A stretch of 13,459 nt of DNA from JBFJVD01 sp041624375 (GTDB taxonomy: Bacteria > Chloroflexota > Anaerolineae > Anaerolineales > E44-bin32), in assembly GCA_041624375.1 (NCBI GenBank), contig JBFJVD010000056.1, positions 1 to 13,459 on the forward strand, in the 5' to 3' direction. Below the pieces are notes generated by a model. That model was given only the letters and a program-made list of their open reading frames with translations. It was not told the DNA's origin and ran no database searches. Positions 7,166 to 13,459 of this stretch are shown piece after piece. Each line of letters opens with the position of its first letter. Position 1 is the stretch's first letter. The position numbers and the translations under genes were made by a program.

Positions 7166-7603
7166 ATGACCGTTGATCCAATTCCAGAGGGATTCCACAC
7201 CGTGACACCCTATCTGGTGGTCCGTGGTGTCGATCGTTTGCTCGCCTTCCTGAAGGAGGGATTTCACGCGGAGGAGACGGAGAAGTTGGTGCGGGCCGAT
7301 GGCTCGGTCCTGCATGCTGAGGTGCGGATCGGTGATTCCATGCTTATGCTGGGCGAAGCTCAACCGGATGCGAATATCTGCCCGGCGGCATTCTACCTCT
7401 ATGTTGAAGATACGGACGCCACCTATGCAGGCGCAATCGGGGCGGGCGCTAGCTCGGAGCGTGAGCCGGAGGACACCTACTATGGGAATCGCGAGGCGGG
7501 CGTACGCGATGACTTCGGCAATACCTGGTGGATCGCAACTCACATGGAGAATGTGACAGCCGAGGAGATCGAGCGCCGCGCCGCTGAGGCCACCGGTAGC
7601 TGA
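7166..7603 (+). CDS. VOC-family protein (PhnB-like glyoxalase/bleomycin-resistance fold)
   Basis: This small cytoplasmic protein of 145 residues is built from paired beta-alpha-beta-beta-beta modules. It opens with the segment IPEGFHTVTPYLVVRGVDRL (6-25) that is typical of PhnB-like VOC proteins. HAEVRIGDSMLML (50-62) closes the first module, and FYLYVEDTDATYAGAIGAGA (76-95) plus VRDDFGNTWWIATH (113-126) form the second. The C terminus ends in a charged helix, also usual for this group. Members include metal-dependent lyases, dioxygenases and binding proteins, so the reaction cannot be named. H50 is a candidate metal ligand. The ATG start is firm, with AGGGAGG (7152-7158) seven bases upstream, the strongest ribosome binding site in the window. 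It sits between two glycan gene groups with long gaps on its left, so it is probably a separate unit and not part of the glycan pathway. Confidence 0.92.
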   Translation: MTVDPIPEGFHTVTPYLVVRGVDRLLAFLKEGFHAEETEKLVRADGSVLHAEVRIGDSMLMLGEAQPDANICPAAFYLYVEDTDATYAGAIGAGASSEREPEDTYYGNREAGVRDDFGNTWWIATHMENVTAEEIERRAAEATGS

Positions 7604-7678
7604 AGCAGCTGAACTGGATGTCCGCCAATAGCCCGGTCAGTTGTTGGGTCCTGTCGCTGACTGCCGCCGGTTGAGGCT

Positions 7679-8491
7679 TTGGGCTGGCCGGCAGGCATGA
7701 AGCACTCTCCGATGGTTGAGCAAAGGGCGGTCGTCAGGGTGAATGTGTTGGGCGTCGGCGTGTCCGCCGTCGATCTGGATGCGACATTGGCGATGATCGA
7801 GGGTGATATCCGTAGCGGGACACGCGGCTACATCTGCCTGACCCCGGTTCACAGCTTGATGGCCTGCTGGCGCGATCCCGACGTCCGCAGAGAGTTCAAC
7901 CGCAGCCGGCTGATTGCGCCCGACGGGATGCCGCTTGTCTGGCTGCTTCGTGCCCTCGGCCACCCGCGTGCGGGACGGGTCTACGGCCCTGATTTGCTGC
8001 TGGCTGCCTGTGAACAGTTCCAGGACTTCGGATTTGGGCACTTCTTCTATGGCGGCGCATCTCAAGTGCTCGATTCCTTTATTCAGCGACTTGGTGCCCG
8101 CTTCCCGGATCTGAACATTGCCGGATCTCACGCGCCGCCTTTTGTATCCAGTCAGTATGATGAACCTGGCGACGATTTGGCGCGGATTAACCGCTCCGGC
8201 GCCGACATCGTATGGGTGGCACTCGGTTCGCCTCGGCAAGAGCGCTGGATGGCGAGGCATCGTGCGGAGCTGGATGCGCCGGTCTTGATCGGTGTTGGCG
8301 CTGCGTTCGACTTCCTTGCCGGCGCGAAACCGCAGGCGCCGCACTGGGTCCAGCGCAGCGGCCTGGAGTGGCTTTTCCGCCTGGCGACCGAGCCGCGGCG
8401 GCTGTGGCGGCGCTACATCTGGTACCCGCTGTTTCCCCTGCTGATCGCTGCGCAGCTCTCCGGGTTGAAGCGCTACGAGCTGGAGAGCTGA
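7679..8491 (+). CDS. WecG/TagA/CpsF family glycosyltransferase (GT26)
   Basis: GT26 enzymes are membrane-associated. They usually add the second sugar to a polyprenyl-diphosphate-linked HexNAc, an early committed step in teichoic acid, enterobacterial common antigen or capsule assembly. The 270 residues show the family pattern in order: VNVLGVGVSAVDLD (21-34), TPVHS (55-59), APDGMPLVW (80-88) with the proposed catalytic base D82, RVYGPDLL (100-107), VALGSPRQERWM (190-201) and GVGAAFDFLAG (205-215). The C terminus carries a basic and aromatic tail (EPRRLWRRY, 238-246), the part that in this family docks the enzyme to the membrane and completes the active site. The start is uncertain: TTG 7679 has only GAGG two bases before it, and ATG 7697 or ATG 7712 would also keep the whole fold. 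It opens the run of glycosyltransferase genes, and 37 bases separate it from the next. The exact sugar is unknown. Confidence 0.93.
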   Translation: MGWPAGMKHSPMVEQRAVVRVNVLGVGVSAVDLDATLAMIEGDIRSGTRGYICLTPVHSLMACWRDPDVRREFNRSRLIAPDGMPLVWLLRALGHPRAGRVYGPDLLLAACEQFQDFGFGHFFYGGASQVLDSFIQRLGARFPDLNIAGSHAPPFVSSQYDEPGDDLARINRSGADIVWVALGSPRQERWMARHRAELDAPVLIGVGAAFDFLAGAKPQAPHWVQRSGLEWLFRLATEPRRLWRRYIWYPLFPLLIAAQLSGLKRYELES

Positions 8492-8528
8492 TCGCGGTGG
8501 ACGATTCGACTGCCGGGAGGCAAACGAA

Positions 8529-9515
8529 ATGACCGATCGGATCCCGCCGCAGCAGGTAACGCTCGTCATCGAAGGTTGGAACGCCGACGACCTCGAGAGC
8601 CGGGAGATCTTCGAGCGCGCGCTGCACTCGCTGCAGCAGCAAACATATCCCATCGCAGAATGCACGCTCTATGTCGTGCTCGATGCCCAGGCACACGCCG
8701 AAGGTTCAGATTGGGTCCAGGCGCAGCTTCCGAGATCGGTTGTCTTGCCGCTGCACAATCAGACCTATTATCGCTCCAAGAATCTCGGCATCCAGCAAGC
8801 CCGCACCGAATATCTAGTCTTCGCCGATTCGGACGTCATCTATGCGCCTGAATGGCTCGAATCTCTGCTGGGCTGCTTCGCGCCGGGCATCGACCTGGTG
8901 GCCGGCAATACCCGCTACGAAGAGGGACCGTTCCGGCTCACGCTCGATTTGGTGGACTGGGCGGGGCTGCGGATCGGATCCGGATTCACAGCCTGGTTCT
9001 ACGCGAACAGCGTTGCCATGCGGCAGGAACTCTACAGCCGCCTTCGTTTCCGGGAGGATTTCGGCTTGAGCGGCGGGGGCGCCGTGAATGCCCTTCGTGT
9101 GCAGCTTCGATCCGAAGGAGTGCGGCCCTGGTTCTGTGAGCAGGCTCGAGGCCAGCACAGTCTGGCGCCATTCTGGCCCAAACGGCTGCGCATTGGGGCG
9201 TATCATCTCCGTACACGGCAACTCGCCTCCGATGTAGAGTGGGCCTGGGTAGCTCGCGTTCCGCTGCTGGCCCCATTCCTAGTGGTTGGCGGCACGCTGC
9301 TCAGAGCCTGGCAGCGAGCCTGGCGCCTGCGTTCGCTTCTCCCTGGTCGCGGGTTCGGCCTGCCAATCTACATGATTTCGATTGGCTTGGTGAAGTTGGC
9401 TGAGCTGGCCGGTGCCATTCTGTATGCTCTGGCTCCTGGCTATGTCGATCGGAAGCATGGCTGGTTCGATATTCCTCAACCCGGTGAACCGGTAGCTTCA
9501 CCCGAGAGCGCCTGA
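8529..9515 (+). CDS. Family 2 glycosyltransferase with C-terminal membrane segments
   Basis: The N-terminal 220 residues form a GT-A fold: the strand QVTLVIEGWN (9-18), the HSLQQQTYP segment (33-41), the YYRSKNLGIQQA helix (80-91) and the nucleotide/metal-binding FADSDVIYAPEWL (98-110) with D100 and D102. The region that normally carries the acidic acceptor-site motif (often G-E-D) reads FGLSGGGAVNALR (168-180), so the usual acid is absent; D167 just before it is the nearest candidate. Two hydrophobic stretches (about 241-258 and 278-300) probably hold the enzyme at the inner membrane. It would transfer a sugar from a nucleotide donor to a lipid-linked glycan in the cytoplasm; donor and acceptor are unknown. 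The ATG has GGGAGG (8515-8520) eight bases upstream. It lies eight bases before the next glycosyltransferase gene and is probably in the same operon. Confidence 0.9.
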   Translation: MTDRIPPQQVTLVIEGWNADDLESREIFERALHSLQQQTYPIAECTLYVVLDAQAHAEGSDWVQAQLPRSVVLPLHNQTYYRSKNLGIQQARTEYLVFADSDVIYAPEWLESLLGCFAPGIDLVAGNTRYEEGPFRLTLDLVDWAGLRIGSGFTAWFYANSVAMRQELYSRLRFREDFGLSGGGAVNALRVQLRSEGVRPWFCEQARGQHSLAPFWPKRLRIGAYHLRTRQLASDVEWAWVARVPLLAPFLVVGGTLLRAWQRAWRLRSLLPGRGFGLPIYMISIGLVKLAELAGAILYALAPGYVDRKHGWFDIPQPGEPVASPESA

Positions 9516-9523
9516 CCCCGACG

Positions 9524-10825
9524 ATGCATTCGCCCATCAGCTTGCCGTCGGTGTGTGTGGTTCACCCTTGGGATCCCTGGCGCCAGACACTTGGCGGCTT
9601 CGATACCTTCCTCGATGGCTTTCTACGCTGCGCGCCGGCTGAGTGGCAGCTGGAGTTGATCGGCCTGACGACCGATCCGCGGAGCCGGCCGCCGGGGCGC
9701 TGGCTGGAACTTGAGTTTGAAGGCCGGCCGGTCCGCTTTCTTGCCGTGCTTTCAGACCCTGAGCCGGAGGTCGTGCGCCGGGTCCCTCTCTCCCTGCGCT
9801 TTGGGCTCAGTTTGGCTGCTCGCCGGGTTCGCAGCGCGGCCCCGATTGTGCAGTTCCAGCGCTTCGAAGCCGGACTCTCGTTCCGAGTTCGCAAGGGGCA
9901 GCGGTCGGTCTATGTGCTCCACAACCATCCGATGGAAGTTCGATCCGCGCACGCGGATGTTCGCTGGCGGCGCTGGCCTGCGGTTCACGACCTGATCCTT
10001 CGTCGCCAGCTCGCCTCGGCCTCGGCCATCTACGCGGTCGACCCACGGACCCCTGCATGGATTCGCGAGCAGCTCCCCACGATGGGCGACCGGACTCATC
10101 ATCTTCACTCATGGGCTGATCGCCAGATCTTCCACCCGGTGCCCCCCGCCGTGCGTTCGGCCCACCGTCGCAGATTGCGTCAGCGGTTCCAGTGGCCGGA
10201 CGATGCCCGGGTCTTGATCTATGCCGGTCGCTTTGAACTGCAGAAAGATCCTCTGCTGCTGATTGAAGCCTTCGCCCGCCTCGCCGCATTGCGCCCGGAA
10301 GTACGCTTGTTGATGGTGGGGCAGGGGCGATTGTCAAACGACATCGATGCGGCGGCGCTTCGTCTGGGAGTGCGCTCCCGAGTCGTGCGTACACTGCCTG
10401 TCCAGCGCCGCCAACTGGCGGACGACTACCGAGGCGCCGATCTGGCCGTGGGAGCCTCGGGATATGAAAGCGGCCCCCGTCACTTGCTGGAGGCATTGAC
10501 CTGTGGGCTGCCGGTGGTCACCTTTGATGTTGGGCAGGTCGGCGTGCTCCTCCAGCGACATCCGGCGCTCGGAGTCCTGGTCGAGACCCGGAGTGCAGCG
10601 GCTCTCGCCGAAGGATTGGACCAAGGTCTGAGGCTGCCGGCTGAATCCGACTCGGGCGGGAGCTGGATGGAGTCCTTGTCGGCATATACACCGCAAGCCG
10701 CTCTCGAGCCGGTGTTTCGCCTCTACTCGCAATGGCTGGGCGCGCCCCAGGTGGGGCGAGAAGTCCGGCTTGCCCGTGCCGATGCCGGCGACCCCGGGCC
10801 GAGCGGCCTCGAGCGCGGTGGCTGA
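9524..10825 (+). CDS. Family 4 glycosyltransferase (GT-B fold)
   Basis: This cytoplasmic enzyme of 433 residues probably adds a sugar from a nucleotide donor with retention of configuration. The N-terminal Rossmann domain begins VCVVHPWDPWRQTLGGFDTF (10-29), where the Gly-Gly loop contacts acceptor and donor. The C-terminal donor domain opens with LIYAGRFELQKDPLLLIEAF (231-250). It contains the retaining-enzyme E-x7-E motif (E325 and E333 in ESGPRHLLE), followed by ALTCGLPVVTFDVGQVGVL. The tail after residue 405 is low-complexity, rich in Arg, Ala, Gly and Asp. The ATG at 9524 lies eight bases after the previous stop and lacks a clear Shine-Dalgarno sequence, so translation may be coupled. 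The 3' end overlaps the next glycosyltransferase gene. Confidence 0.92.
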   Translation: MHSPISLPSVCVVHPWDPWRQTLGGFDTFLDGFLRCAPAEWQLELIGLTTDPRSRPPGRWLELEFEGRPVRFLAVLSDPEPEVVRRVPLSLRFGLSLAARRVRSAAPIVQFQRFEAGLSFRVRKGQRSVYVLHNHPMEVRSAHADVRWRRWPAVHDLILRRQLASASAIYAVDPRTPAWIREQLPTMGDRTHHLHSWADRQIFHPVPPAVRSAHRRRLRQRFQWPDDARVLIYAGRFELQKDPLLLIEAFARLAALRPEVRLLMVGQGRLSNDIDAAALRLGVRSRVVRTLPVQRRQLADDYRGADLAVGASGYESGPRHLLEALTCGLPVVTFDVGQVGVLLQRHPALGVLVETRSAAALAEGLDQGLRLPAESDSGGSWMESLSAYTPQAALEPVFRLYSQWLGAPQVGREVRLARADAGDPGPSGLERGG

Positions 10826-11765
10826 GGCAGCCAGGGCACCGGAGCTCTCGGTCATCATCTTGATCGGCGAGCGCCGCGCCCGGGCTGGCCGGGCACTGGA
10901 AAGCGTGCTGCATCAAGACGGCGCCGGTTCGATCGAAGTCCTGCTCATGGACGCAGCAGCGGAGTCCCACCCGGCATTGGATGCCAGTGAGGATCCGCGC
11001 GTCAGGGTCGTCCGAGTCGAACCTGGCTCGGCATTCGGCAGGGTGCGCGCAGATGGGGTGCGGGCATCCTCCGCGCCGCTTGTTGCCTTCCTGGAGGACC
11101 ACTGCTGGGCGCACCCGGGTTGGCTGCGGGCATTGATGACAGCCCATCAAGGACCATGGGATGCGGTGGGGTTTGAAATCCACCCAGCCAACCCTGGCGT
11201 GGGAATCAGCGACGCGGTCGCGTTGATGAACTATGGTCCATGGCTGCCGCCCGCTTTGGCGGGCGAGAATACACTCCTGCCTGGTCACAATTGCTCGTAT
11301 CGGCGGGAAGCCCTACTGGGCCAGGGTCAGCGGCTCGATTCTCTGCTTGGCGCCGAGGCGGCTTTGCAGTGGAGCCTGGCGCTGAAGGGAGGTCGCCTGT
11401 ATATGGAGCCGGCCTGCAAGGTCTCGCATCTGAATGAAACCCGCCTGAGCAACATCCTTGCTGGCTATTTCCTGTGGAACCGTTGCTTCGCCCCGATCCG
11501 TGCCGGGATCTACAATTGGAGCCTCCTGCGCCGGCTGGCGTGGACATTGGCGACGCCGCTGGTTCCTCTTGTTCGTATGCTGAAGCTTGGCCGGTTGGCC
11601 ATCGCCAGGCCAGAATTCTGGCGACCGTTGATCCGCTGGGCGCCAGTGATCTTCTTGGCGCAGCTCTCCGCTGCGCTGGGTCAGGCCGTCGGTCTCCTGG
11701 CGGGCGAGGGCGATGCACCACAACGCTTTCTACGCTACGAAGTGACAACCGTCCGCGATGCTTGA
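10818..11765 (+). CDS. Family 2 glycosyltransferase with LEDH motif and C-terminal hydrophobic tail
   Basis: This is a GT-A enzyme for exopolysaccharide or surface-glycan elongation. Counting from the GTG at 10818, the fold begins ELSVIILIGERRARAGRALE (8-27). In place of a DxD motif it has AFLEDHCWAHPGWL (90-103). The form 'FLEDHC' marks a known subgroup of polysaccharide GT2 enzymes. PGHNCSYRR (145-153), the acceptor-site region GAEAALQWSL (168-177) and HLNETRLS (204-211) follow, then two or three hydrophobic segments that may tie it to the membrane. The start is a choice. The frame is open back to TTG 10770, but GTG 10818 puts the first strand at the usual distance from the N terminus. It also gives an 8-base overlap (GTGGCTGA) with the previous gene, the same geometry as the next junction. 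Substrates are unknown. Confidence 0.88.
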   Translation: MAEAARAPELSVIILIGERRARAGRALESVLHQDGAGSIEVLLMDAAAESHPALDASEDPRVRVVRVEPGSAFGRVRADGVRASSAPLVAFLEDHCWAHPGWLRALMTAHQGPWDAVGFEIHPANPGVGISDAVALMNYGPWLPPALAGENTLLPGHNCSYRREALLGQGQRLDSLLGAEAALQWSLALKGGRLYMEPACKVSHLNETRLSNILAGYFLWNRCFAPIRAGIYNWSLLRRLAWTLATPLVPLVRMLKLGRLAIARPEFWRPLIRWAPVIFLAQLSAALGQAVGLLAGEGDAPQRFLRYEVTTVRDA

Positions 11766-12654
11766 GCTCCCGCGCGCCTCGGTTGTTGTGCCCATCTACA
11801 AATCCGAAGCGACGCTGCCCGAGTGCCTGGCCGCGATGCGGCGCCAAACCTATGAGCACTTCGAGCTGATCCTGATTGATAGCTCGCCCGACGACCTCTG
11901 CGAAGCGATTGTTGGGGAGCATGGTGCTGGCTTCCGCTACATCCACAGCCGGGAGCGGTTGCTGCCGCATGCAGCGCGCAATCTCGGGGTGACACTGGCG
12001 CGCAGTGACCGGTTGGTCTTCACCGACCCGGATGTCTACCCGGCGCCAAATTGGCTCAGCCGCTTGCTCGATAGCACCTTGTCGGATGAAGTACGCGTAG
12101 GCGCCGTCGGCTGTCACGGCCAGCGCTGGCTGGACCTCGGCGTTCATTTCGGCAAGTTCGATAGCTGGCTGCCCGGCGGGCCGGCACGCGAGCTGGATAT
12201 CGCGCCGACGGTGAATCTCAGCTGTTCTCGTGCGGCTTTCGATGCCGCCGGGGGCATCCCCGGCAACCTGATGCTGGGCGACACGTTGTTCAGCATGCAG
12301 CTGCGCTCCCAAGGCTGCGTGATCCGCTTCGTCCCGGATGCCCTGGTCTACCACCATCATCGGTCTACCTGGTCCCAGTTCCTTGGCGAGCGAGCGGAGC
12401 GTGGCGAGGAGTATGGCTGGTTGCGAACTGAACAGGCTCGCTGGGGCCGCAGTCGAATCCTGCTTCATCTGGTGGTTACGCTTCTGCCGCTCCGTCTCGG
12501 AGGCCTGGTCCTTCGCACGCTACGCCATGCCGCCGAGGGCAGGACGCTCGCCTTTGCGCTAGCCACACTGCCCATCCACGCCAGTGGCCAAGCCGCTTGG
12601 TTGGCCGGAGAAGCGAAAGGGCTCGCTCGCCGGCTGGCAGTCTCCGAGGGTTGA
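11758..12654 (+). CDS. Family 2 glycosyltransferase
   Basis: This GT-A enzyme of 298 residues starts ASVVVPIYKSEATLPECLAA (7-26), the standard first strand and helix of GT2. The donor-binding loop is LILIDSSPDD (37-46), and the DxD-type metal/nucleotide motif is VFTDPDVYPAPNWL (87-100) with D90 and D92. VNLSCSRAAF (152-161) and LGDTLFSMQLRSQGC (173-187) occupy the acceptor-site position, with D175 the likely acid. YHHHRSTW (198-205) is the common His-containing end of the catalytic domain. One or two hydrophobic stretches follow (about 235-252 and 265-283). The ATG overlaps the previous stop by eight bases (ATGCTTGA), so translation is probably coupled. The role is probably addition of one sugar to the same lipid-linked glycan as its neighbours; donor and linkage are unknown. 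Confidence 0.92.
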   Translation: MLELPRASVVVPIYKSEATLPECLAAMRRQTYEHFELILIDSSPDDLCEAIVGEHGAGFRYIHSRERLLPHAARNLGVTLARSDRLVFTDPDVYPAPNWLSRLLDSTLSDEVRVGAVGCHGQRWLDLGVHFGKFDSWLPGGPARELDIAPTVNLSCSRAAFDAAGGIPGNLMLGDTLFSMQLRSQGCVIRFVPDALVYHHHRSTWSQFLGERAERGEEYGWLRTEQARWGRSRILLHLVVTLLPLRLGGLVLRTLRHAAEGRTLAFALATLPIHASGQAAWLAGEAKGLARRLAVSEG

Positions 12655-12660
12655 GGTTCG

Positions 12661-13459
12661 GTGAGAATCCTGCTGCTTACGCACAATCGTTACGGATTGG
12701 GCGGGAGTTACCATCGTGCCTTCGGGCTGGCTCGCGGTCTGGCACAGCGCGGCCATCAGGTGACGCTGTATGCGGCCAGTGAATCAGTCAGGATCGGAGG
12801 CAGAAGCACACTGAGCGAGGGTGTGGAGATCCGGCGGAGTGGCGACTTGCTTCCAGGTAGGCTGCGGCAGGGAGGGCTGAGTCCGTTCGATGCGATCGGT
12901 CGCATTGCGAGCTTGCGCATAGCCGAATTTGACCTTGCACATACGATCGATCACCGGCCCAGCGTGTCTCTTCCAGGGTTGTGGCTCCGCCGGCGAGGAA
13001 TCCATCTGGTCGCCGATTGGGCAGACCGTTGGGGCCGGAGCGGGATCGCCGAGCTTCGAAACGGGGGGCTGGGCAGACTTCTGGGTCTGCTGGATGATTT
13101 CTGGGAGCAGCGCTATCACGCGAGCGTGCCCGCCGCGACTGTCGCTTGCTCGGCTTTGCGGGAGCTGTTGGTCTCGCTGGGCGTCGCACCGGACAAGATC
13201 CTGGACCTTCCGCCAGGAGCGAATATCGACCTCATCTGGCCACGCGATCGGCGTGAAATGCGGGAGGTATACGGCCTCCCACCGGAGGCGCTCATCGCTG
13301 TGCGCAGCGGCGTTTCGACCTATGACGACGGGTTCCTGGCGCAGTCCGCATCCCAGCTGGCGAAGATGGAGCCGCGATTTCGACTGCTCATGATCGGCGG
13401 ACCTTCCCCGGCCGTCGAGTCTGTCCTGCGCGATGAAGGCTTCAGCGATCGGATGCTGC
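12661..13459 (+). CDS. Family 4 glycosyltransferase, N-terminal part (3' end outside window)
   Basis: The frame is open from GTG 12661 to the end of the window, giving 266 codons. The protein opens with VRILLLTHNRYGLGGSYHRA (1-20), the first strand and glycine loop (G14, G15) of a GT-B enzyme. Then comes GLARGLAQRGHQVTLYAA, the hallmark helix and second strand of GT4 N-terminal domains. PPGANIDLIWPRD (184-196) is the linker into the donor-binding domain, and the domain's first strand continues RFRLLMIGGP. The E-x7-E motif would lie further downstream and is not visible. The start is supported by GAGGG (12646-12650) ten bases upstream and by the position six bases after the previous stop. It continues the glycosyltransferase operon. 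Confidence 0.88.
   Translation, partial: MRILLLTHNRYGLGGSYHRAFGLARGLAQRGHQVTLYAASESVRIGGRSTLSEGVEIRRSGDLLPGRLRQGGLSPFDAIGRIASLRIAEFDLAHTIDHRPSVSLPGLWLRRRGIHLVADWADRWGRSGIAELRNGGLGRLLGLLDDFWEQRYHASVPAATVACSALRELLVSLGVAPDKILDLPPGANIDLIWPRDRREMREVYGLPPEALIAVRSGVSTYDDGFLAQSASQLAKMEPRFRLLMIGGPSPAVESVLRDEGFSDRML

Noticed and set aside
7604..7678. GTCAG/CTGAC inverted repeat after the VOC gene as a terminator
   Set aside because: The stem is only five base pairs with a 16-base loop and no T tract.
11206..12468. Long open frame on the - strand (420 codons)
   Set aside because: It lies antisense across two glycosyltransferase genes with clear motifs. Its translation is low-complexity, rich in Arg, Ala and Pro, with no recognisable domain; this is typical of G+C-rich DNA.
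1..13459. CRISPR arrays, tRNA or rRNA genes, insertion sequences, phage genes
   Set aside because: No regularly spaced repeats, no tRNA T-loop with acceptor pairing, no transposase or terminal inverted repeats, and no phage-like proteins were seen on either strand.

Overview
This G+C-rich, densely packed window looks like chromosomal DNA of an environmental bacterium. I suspect Chloroflexota (Anaerolineae-like). The clues are the ATP sulfurylase-APS kinase fusion in Sat-CysC order, tandem large GT-C membrane glycosyltransferases of a kind I associate with that phylum, and frequent GTG/TTG starts. This placement rests on remembered family patterns, not on a search. Every supported gene is on the + strand.

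Left end (3-643): the C-terminal end of an unrecognised polytopic membrane protein, then a short non-coding leader. The leader holds a sigma70-like promoter (TTGACG-N17-CAGAAT), a hairpin followed by seven T's, and a second perfect 8-bp stem just before a good ribosome binding site. It leads into a fused sulfate adenylyltransferase/APS kinase (644-2389), the PAPS-forming enzyme. A 15-bp hairpin with two G.U wobbles lies 36 bases after that gene.

Middle (2682-6733): two tandem, overlapping, diverged paralogues of a multi-pass GT-C glycosyltransferase of about 670 residues. They share a nearly invariant block after the last membrane segment and a Cys-x3-Cys-x2-Cys motif near the C terminus. A gap of about 430 bases follows. 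It contains a perfect TATAAT and several consecutive potential hairpins, then a small VOC-family protein (7166-7603) with a strong ribosome binding site.

Right half (7679-13459): an operon-like run of six glycosyltransferases. In order they are a WecG/TagA/CpsF (GT26) enzyme, a GT2, a GT4, two more GT2 and the N-terminal part of another GT4 cut by the window end. Gaps are small, and two successive junctions can be read as the same 8-base overlap. This is an exopolysaccharide or surface-glycan assembly cluster. GT26 probably acts early on a lipid-linked sugar, the GT2/GT4 enzymes extend in the cytoplasm, and the GT-C proteins transfer sugars from a lipid carrier on the outer face.

No flippase, polymerase, chain-length regulator or sulfotransferase is visible, so the locus must extend beyond the window. 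The PAPS-making enzyme beside a glycan cluster raises the possibility that the polymer is sulfated. That is an inference, not something the sequence shows.
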